A stretch of 64,000 nucleotides of DNA from Thalassomonas haliotis. GTDB lineage: Bacteria > Pseudomonadota > Gammaproteobacteria > Enterobacterales > Alteromonadaceae. The number at the start of each line of letters is the position of its first letter. Within the stretch, counting starts at the first letter, position 1. Below the pieces are notes generated by a model. The model was given only the letters and a program-made list of their open reading frames with translations. It had not been told where the DNA came from and made no database searches. Location: assembly GCF_028657945.1 (NCBI RefSeq), contig NZ_CP059693.1:3906001-3970000 (forward strand). The letters are read 5' to 3'. Positions 60,050 to 64,000 of this stretch are shown one piece after another. The translations under genes and the position numbers were made by a program.

Positions 60050-60667
60050 CTAGCGCTTCTTATCCAGCGCCTGTTGTATTTCATCCAGCTCCTGCGCCGT
60101 CAAATCGGCCGCCGATAATAAGTGGATAATAGTCTCTTTGCCGACAGCCCTGCCTTGATGGCCATCCGAGATGATTTTGATCATTTTATTAGCGGATAAA
60201 TCATCTAGCGACTCAAAAAACCTGTGATGGCTGAGTCCCTGATCTGCTTCATCGACATCCACAACTATCACCCGCTCTTGCCCCGAATCACCGTTTAACC
60301 TTAATTTAACCAGACCTTTTGTCGGGACCTTGGCATCAACAATCAACTGCTTGAGCTTTAATTTATGCGCTCCCAGTTCGACATCAGCTAGAGCCGTTGA
60401 CACTTTCTCACGAACATCTTCCGGTAAACCGGATAATACCGCCTCCAGCGCATCTTTATCCTCAAGCGCCTGCTGAGGCAACTCTATCCGGAAATTCTCA
60501 CCGTTAATATTGGCAACAATTGTCGCATCGCTATCATCGCCTGCTGTTGTCTTGATTTCTTTTACCCCGCTAAGAAACTCAACAGGCAAGGCAGATACCT
60601 GAGTGCTTAATGTTGAACCCGCCAAGGTCATGGCCAGAGCTAAAGATGAACTGCGAAAATTAATCAT
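60050..60667 (-). CDS. exported protein of unknown function
   Basis: 205 residues. The N-terminal signal peptide (SLALAMTLAGSTLS, cleavage near VSALP) predicts a periplasmic or secreted protein. The mature part is acidic with repeated Glu/Asp/Leu helices (QQALEDKDALEAVLSGLPED) and no Cys. The C-terminus has SAADLTAQELDEIQQAL. I recognise no domain. It has AAGGA ahead of the ATG, a sigma-54-like promoter, and lies divergent from a sigma-54 two-component system. Confidence 0.7.
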   Translation of the reverse strand: MINFRSSSLALAMTLAGSTLSTQVSALPVEFLSGVKEIKTTAGDDSDATIVANINGENFRIELPQQALEDKDALEAVLSGLPEDVREKVSTALADVELGAHKLKLKQLIVDAKVPTKGLVKLRLNGDSGQERVIVVDVDEADQGLSHHRFFESLDDLSANKMIKIISDGHQGRAVGKETIIHLLSAADLTAQELDEIQQALDKKR

Positions 60668-60713
60668 AATATTTTCCTTAAAATAAGAGTTGGGATATTG
60701 CTCGCTTTAAAGA

Positions 60714-60731
60714 TAGCGATAATTGTGCCTG
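60714..60731 (-). promoter_or_regulatory. sigma-54-like promoter of the exported-protein gene
   Basis: Reverse strand AGGCACA-ATTA-TCGCT. GG and GC are spaced by exactly 10 nt, and the -24 core GGCAC is exact. It lies about 50 bp upstream of the ATG at 60667. Confidence 0.65.
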
Positions 60732-60811
60732 ATCTGCTTAATGACTAATTTTCAATAACTTAATTAAAACAAAACGGATATAAGCCATTTTACTTTATTT
60801 GTGATTTACCC

Positions 60812-60837
60812 ATATCGGGAAGTCGATTTCCCGATAT
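60812..60837. promoter_or_regulatory. palindromic candidate activator site
   Basis: ATATCGGGAA-GTCGAT-TTCCCGATAT: 10-bp perfect arms. It lies about 80 bp upstream of the sigma-54-like -24 box, at the usual distance for an NtrC-type upstream activating sequence. A partly overlapping TTTCC/GGAAA pair continues to 60845. Confidence 0.65.
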
Positions 60838-60999
60838 CAGGAAATTTACACCTGCAAAAACAAGTTAAATAAAACTCTCCGTCAAAGTAAGCTATAACTG
60901 ATTGTTTTAGAAAAGATTAACTTTATTTTATTTTCACCTGATGTTGGCATTATACTTGACTCATTTCCTGTATTGTCAGCTGATAGAAGTAAGTTAGAT

Positions 61000-62370
61000 A
61001 TGTCGTTAAAAAGTTATTTATTTGCCTTGATCGGCGCCCTGATAGTGTTGTTAACCCTGTCACAACTGGCGCTGGTGTATTGGCTTGAATATAAGGTGGC
61101 GGATGATGTCGCACAACAGGCCAGGTTTTTAAGTAAAGAAGTGATAGATATTGCAATTGATCGTATTGATGATGAACAAATTAAAGCGGAAAAACAGCCT
61201 GGGCTAGCAGCAAATAGCCAACCCCGGCAAATAAAAGAAAATTCCCACATGCTGCTGATTGAAAAACAGCTGCCCGATAAAGCCATGCTCAAAGAACACT
61301 TGATTCGTCTGGTTGATAATATACATGACAGTAAAACATTGCACTCAACTGATAACTCCGCTTTTCCCAAGATTATTTATAAAAAAACCGGCAATAGCCA
61401 GCAATTGCAGATCAGCAACAGCGCCCTTGGCCAGGACAGCAAAGCCCTTATCGAGTCCATTAAAATCGCGTTAATAGGTTCGGCGGTTATTGCCCTGCTC
61501 TTTGCTTACTGGTTAAGCAGCCAGTTCAGTAAGCCCCTGAAAAACCTGGCATCGGGTTTTAAACAGCTGGCGAGCGGCGACTATCAACATCAGGTGCCGG
61601 TCCAGGGGGTAAAAGAGATCAGCAACACCATAGCTCACTTTAATCATATGGTAGAAAGACTGGCGCAGCTGACGGAAAAAGAAAAGCAGCATAAAGAAAT
61701 CGCCCACCTGGCAGAGCTTGGCGAAGTAAGCCGTGGCCTGGCCCATGCCTTGAGAAGCCCGATACATACCATAGGTTTATCTATTGAACAGCTGACCCGG
61801 GACCGGTTAACCCCCGAGCAGAAAAAACAACTCTCGGTTACCGTACGGGATAAAATCGGCCATATAGATAAAAATATCAAAGCACTGTTAACCCTGACCA
61901 CCACAGGCATCAGCCGCGACGAACAAATCCCGCTGCTGGCTGTGGTACAGGACATTATGCTTGAATATAAATCCAGCCGGAGCAAAAAGCAGCTCTTTGA
62001 CCTCCAGCTGCCGGAGAATTTAACCATTACCGCAGCAGAAACAGAAATACGCAGCATCTTGCATACCCTGATCATTAACGCCTGTGAAGCCAACCCCGAA
62101 AAAGCCAAGGTCTGCATCCGGGGAGAACTTAATGCTGACAACATGCTGGAGATCACAGTAACGGACCAGGGTCCGGGACTGGCTCCGCAAGTTGCCGACA
62201 AACTCTTCCAGCCCCATGTTTCAACCAAAGCATCTGGCGCCGGCATGGGCTTATATATTGCCCGGCGCATTATCAGCCTGCATTACCGGGGTAATATCAC
62301 CTTAGCCAATAATCCACAAACCAGCGGCTGCATCGCCACCGCCTCATTTTTACAAACCCGGGAAGTATAA
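61000..62370 (+). CDS. sensor histidine kinase of a sigma-54 two-component system
   Basis: About 456 residues from the ATG at 61000. TM1 is residues 5-27, then a periplasmic domain of about 125 residues, TM2, and a HAMP region (FSKPLKNLASGFKQLASGDY in part). The phosphoacceptor His is in GLAHALRSPIH. The ATPase boxes are NACEANPEK, TDQGPGLAP and GAGMGLYIARR. It is co-translated with the regulator (TAATG overlap). The signal is unknown; the periplasmic part has no recognised domain. Confidence 0.9.
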   Translation: MSLKSYLFALIGALIVLLTLSQLALVYWLEYKVADDVAQQARFLSKEVIDIAIDRIDDEQIKAEKQPGLAANSQPRQIKENSHMLLIEKQLPDKAMLKEHLIRLVDNIHDSKTLHSTDNSAFPKIIYKKTGNSQQLQISNSALGQDSKALIESIKIALIGSAVIALLFAYWLSSQFSKPLKNLASGFKQLASGDYQHQVPVQGVKEISNTIAHFNHMVERLAQLTEKEKQHKEIAHLAELGEVSRGLAHALRSPIHTIGLSIEQLTRDRLTPEQKKQLSVTVRDKIGHIDKNIKALLTLTTTGISRDEQIPLLAVVQDIMLEYKSSRSKKQLFDLQLPENLTITAAETEIRSILHTLIINACEANPEKAKVCIRGELNADNMLEITVTDQGPGLAPQVADKLFQPHVSTKASGAGMGLYIARRIISLHYRGNITLANNPQTSGCIATASFLQTREV

Positions 62371-63734
62371 TGTCCAACAAGCATATATTAGTCGTAGAAG
62401 ATGATCATGAACAAAGAGCCTTGATATGCGACATTCTCACCCTGAGCCAGTATCAGGTGACCGAAGCCGATTGCGTCGAACAGGCCATTTTGCTGATCAA
62501 AGCGCATGATTTTGATGTTATCTTCTCCGACTGGAAACTCGGGCAGTTAACCGGCATCGACCTGCTTAATTATGTCAGGAAAAATACCCCGCTGACGGGC
62601 TTTGTTATTGCCACCGCCTACGGCACCATCAGCCATGCAGTAGAAGCGCTGCAACAGGGCAGCGACGATTACCTGCCCAAGCCTTTTCAGCGCCAGGAAT
62701 TGTTGCTGACCATAGAAAAAGCCCTCAAGGCCAAAGAACTGCGCAGCCAGAACCAGCTGCTCAGCGCCCAGCTAAGCGAGCAAAAACAGCTTATCGGCCT
62801 GGTAGGCAAAGCCCCCTGCATGCAGGCGGTCTATCAGCGCATCGATAAAGTCAGCGCCACCAGTGCCACGGTATTAATATTAGGGGAAAGCGGCACAGGT
62901 AAAGAATTGGCAGCGCGGGCGTTACACGAGCGTTCTAACCGCAAGCACCAGAAGTTTATCGCCATCAATTGCGGCGCCATTGCCGAATCCCTGGCGGAAG
63001 CAGAATTATTCGGTGCAGAAAAAGGCGCCTACACCGGGGCCAACAGTACCAAGATTGGCCGGTTTGAAGCCGCCGATCAGGGCACTATCTTTTTGGATGA
63101 AATCGGTGAACTGTCTTCCTCGCTGCAGGCTCATTTATTAAGGTTTCTCCAGGAAGGGACCATTTGCCGTCTCGGCAGCCACCAGGAAATAAAGCTCGAT
63201 GTCAGGGTGATCGCCGCCACCCACAGGGATCTGCAGCAGGAAGTCAAAGACGGCAATTTTCGCGAAGATCTTTTTTACCGCCTCAATGTTGTGCCTATTA
63301 ACATGCCGGCACTGCGTGAGCGTCAGCAGGATATCCCAGTGCTCGCCGATCATTTTATTGCCGTGCACAGCAAACAGCACCAATGTCAGGTCGAGCCGCT
63401 TGGCAGTGAAAGTTACCGGGCGCTGCTGGATTATCACTGGCCGGGTAATGTCCGGGAGTTATCAAACCGCATCGAACGTTTTGTGCTGTTAAACGACATC
63501 GATGAACTGACCGCCAAGCTGTCGCCCGAGACATTATCATCGCCTGTTCACGGCAATTTACCGCATATTGATTTGCCGGAGCAAGGCTTCAACTGGCAAG
63601 CATTTGAACGGCAATGTCTGGCAAATACCTTAGACTTTCACCAAGGAAATCGTACGAAAGCGGCTAAATACCTGCAAATGTCCTACAAAGCATTTTTATA
63701 CCGACTGGAAAAATTTAATATTAACAGTAAATAA
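62370..63734 (+). CDS. sigma-54-dependent response regulator (NtrC family)
   Basis: 454 residues. The receiver domain has the phosphoacceptor Asp54 in FSDWKLG and Lys104 in LPKPF. The AAA domain has Walker A GESGTGKE, the sigma-54 contact loop GAYTGA at 219-224 (the usual GAFTGA with Tyr for Phe), Walker B LDEIGEL and the R-finger region. A Fis-type DNA-binding helix is at the C-terminus (NRTKAAKYLQMSYKAFLYRL in part). It activates RpoN promoters; the nearest candidates are the sigma-54-like site and palindrome just upstream. Confidence 0.93.
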   Translation: MSNKHILVVEDDHEQRALICDILTLSQYQVTEADCVEQAILLIKAHDFDVIFSDWKLGQLTGIDLLNYVRKNTPLTGFVIATAYGTISHAVEALQQGSDDYLPKPFQRQELLLTIEKALKAKELRSQNQLLSAQLSEQKQLIGLVGKAPCMQAVYQRIDKVSATSATVLILGESGTGKELAARALHERSNRKHQKFIAINCGAIAESLAEAELFGAEKGAYTGANSTKIGRFEAADQGTIFLDEIGELSSSLQAHLLRFLQEGTICRLGSHQEIKLDVRVIAATHRDLQQEVKDGNFREDLFYRLNVVPINMPALRERQQDIPVLADHFIAVHSKQHQCQVEPLGSESYRALLDYHWPGNVRELSNRIERFVLLNDIDELTAKLSPETLSSPVHGNLPHIDLPEQGFNWQAFERQCLANTLDFHQGNRTKAAKYLQMSYKAFLYRLEKFNINSK

Positions 63735-63861
63735 CAAACATTTTGTATACATTATAACCTCAGTGTCCTATCTGCTTTTTTTTGATAGCCAATGGATATA
63801 ACCGTTCAAGGGCCATGTTCTAGACTTAAAAGAGTATCCACTGTTTCACTGAGGAGCCTTT

Positions 63862-64000
63862 ATGAGTGCAATATGGAAGAATCACGCCATGCATTTAGCG
63901 GATATGATCAAAGAAAACAACGAGACCAAAGCCCACTTATATCTTGAGCAGCTGATGTTGTTCCCGGTCGACATTCAGGACCAGATTATTGAAGAAATAA
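63862..64000 (+). CDS. small protein, 3' end cut off by the window
   Basis: Begins MSAIWKNHAMHLADMI with a strong GAGGAG site 5 nt before the ATG, and reads open for 46 codons to the edge. No family is recognised. It follows the response regulator gene by 127 bp on the same strand. Confidence 0.55.
   Translation, partial: MSAIWKNHAMHLADMIKENNETKAHLYLEQLMLFPVDIQDQIIEEI

Larger units (their letters stand above)
60668..60999. promoter_or_regulatory. divergent control region with sigma-54-like promoter and palindrome
   Basis: 332 bp between the exported-protein gene (-) and the sensor kinase gene (+). It contains the sigma-54-like promoter (60714-60731) and the long inverted repeat (60812-60837). 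No gene lies here. Confidence 0.7.

Overview
The window looks like a chromosomal segment of a marine gammaproteobacterium of the Alteromonadales, most likely near Colwellia/Thalassomonas (Colwelliaceae). This is inferred from gene content and order: rluB-scpB-scpA-yciO-rnm next to the trp operon, rnd-ycgL-ycgN, gmhB upstream of an rrn operon, and valine and leucine degradation clusters with a LiuR regulator arranged much as in Shewanella. No whole-genome comparison was possible.

Layout. 1-1476 (-): truncated pntA. 1.8-4.6 kb: a PEP-CTERM exoprotein (-) divergent from a flavin-dependent halogenase-like oxidoreductase (+). 4.7-12.2 kb (-): ycgN, a lytic transglycosylase, ycgL, rnd, rluB, scpB, scpA, yciO, rnm. 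12.2-20.6 kb (+): a trp operon with a classical Trp-Trp-Trp leader peptide and attenuator, a DAHP synthase as first enzyme gene, then trpE, G, D, CF, B and A in tight overlap, ending at a strong terminator. A second aromatic-rich mini-ORF lies between the attenuator and the DAHP synthase gene. 20.9-34.8 kb is accessory: a LVIVD-propeller lipoprotein, a eukaryote-type S-adenosylmethionine decarboxylase, a SpoIIAA-like protein, a flagellin carrying a zinc-peptidase insert behind an exact sigma-28 promoter, a membrane protein, hydrolases, a PEP-CTERM metzincin behind a sigma-54-like promoter, a DUF3718 protein behind a c-di-GMP-I riboswitch, an S4 protein, a GNAT and a pentapeptide-repeat/potassium-channel fusion. 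34.9-40.4 kb (-): a 16S-23S-5S operon without spacer tRNA and with two tandem promoters. 40.5-47.4 kb (-): gmhB and the valine-degradation genes. 47.7-56.6 kb (+): liuR, liuABCDE and atoDA for leucine degradation, with two LiuR-type palindromes in the divergent control region. 56.8-64 kb: a second riboswitch/DUF3718 unit, an HSL-family esterase, queE and queC, an exported protein with a sigma-54-like promoter and upstream palindrome, the adjacent sigma-54 two-component system, and a truncated ORF.

How the genes work together. The valine (acyl-CoA dehydrogenase, hydratase, HIBYL-CoA hydrolase, MmsB) and leucine (LiuABCDE, AtoDA) branches share the LiuR control region and feed acetyl-CoA, acetoacetate and propionyl-CoA metabolism; mmsA is missing from the place it takes in related genomes. 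The trp operon couples the first shikimate step to Trp supply.

The most interesting signals are: two paralogous small secreted DUF3718 proteins 24.5 kb apart, each behind its own c-di-GMP-I riboswitch; the proteolytic flagellin with its sigma-28 promoter; the eukaryote-type AdoMetDC; the second Trp-rich leader ORF before the DAHP synthase gene; and the self-contained sigma-54 two-component system with a candidate promoter, operator and exported target.
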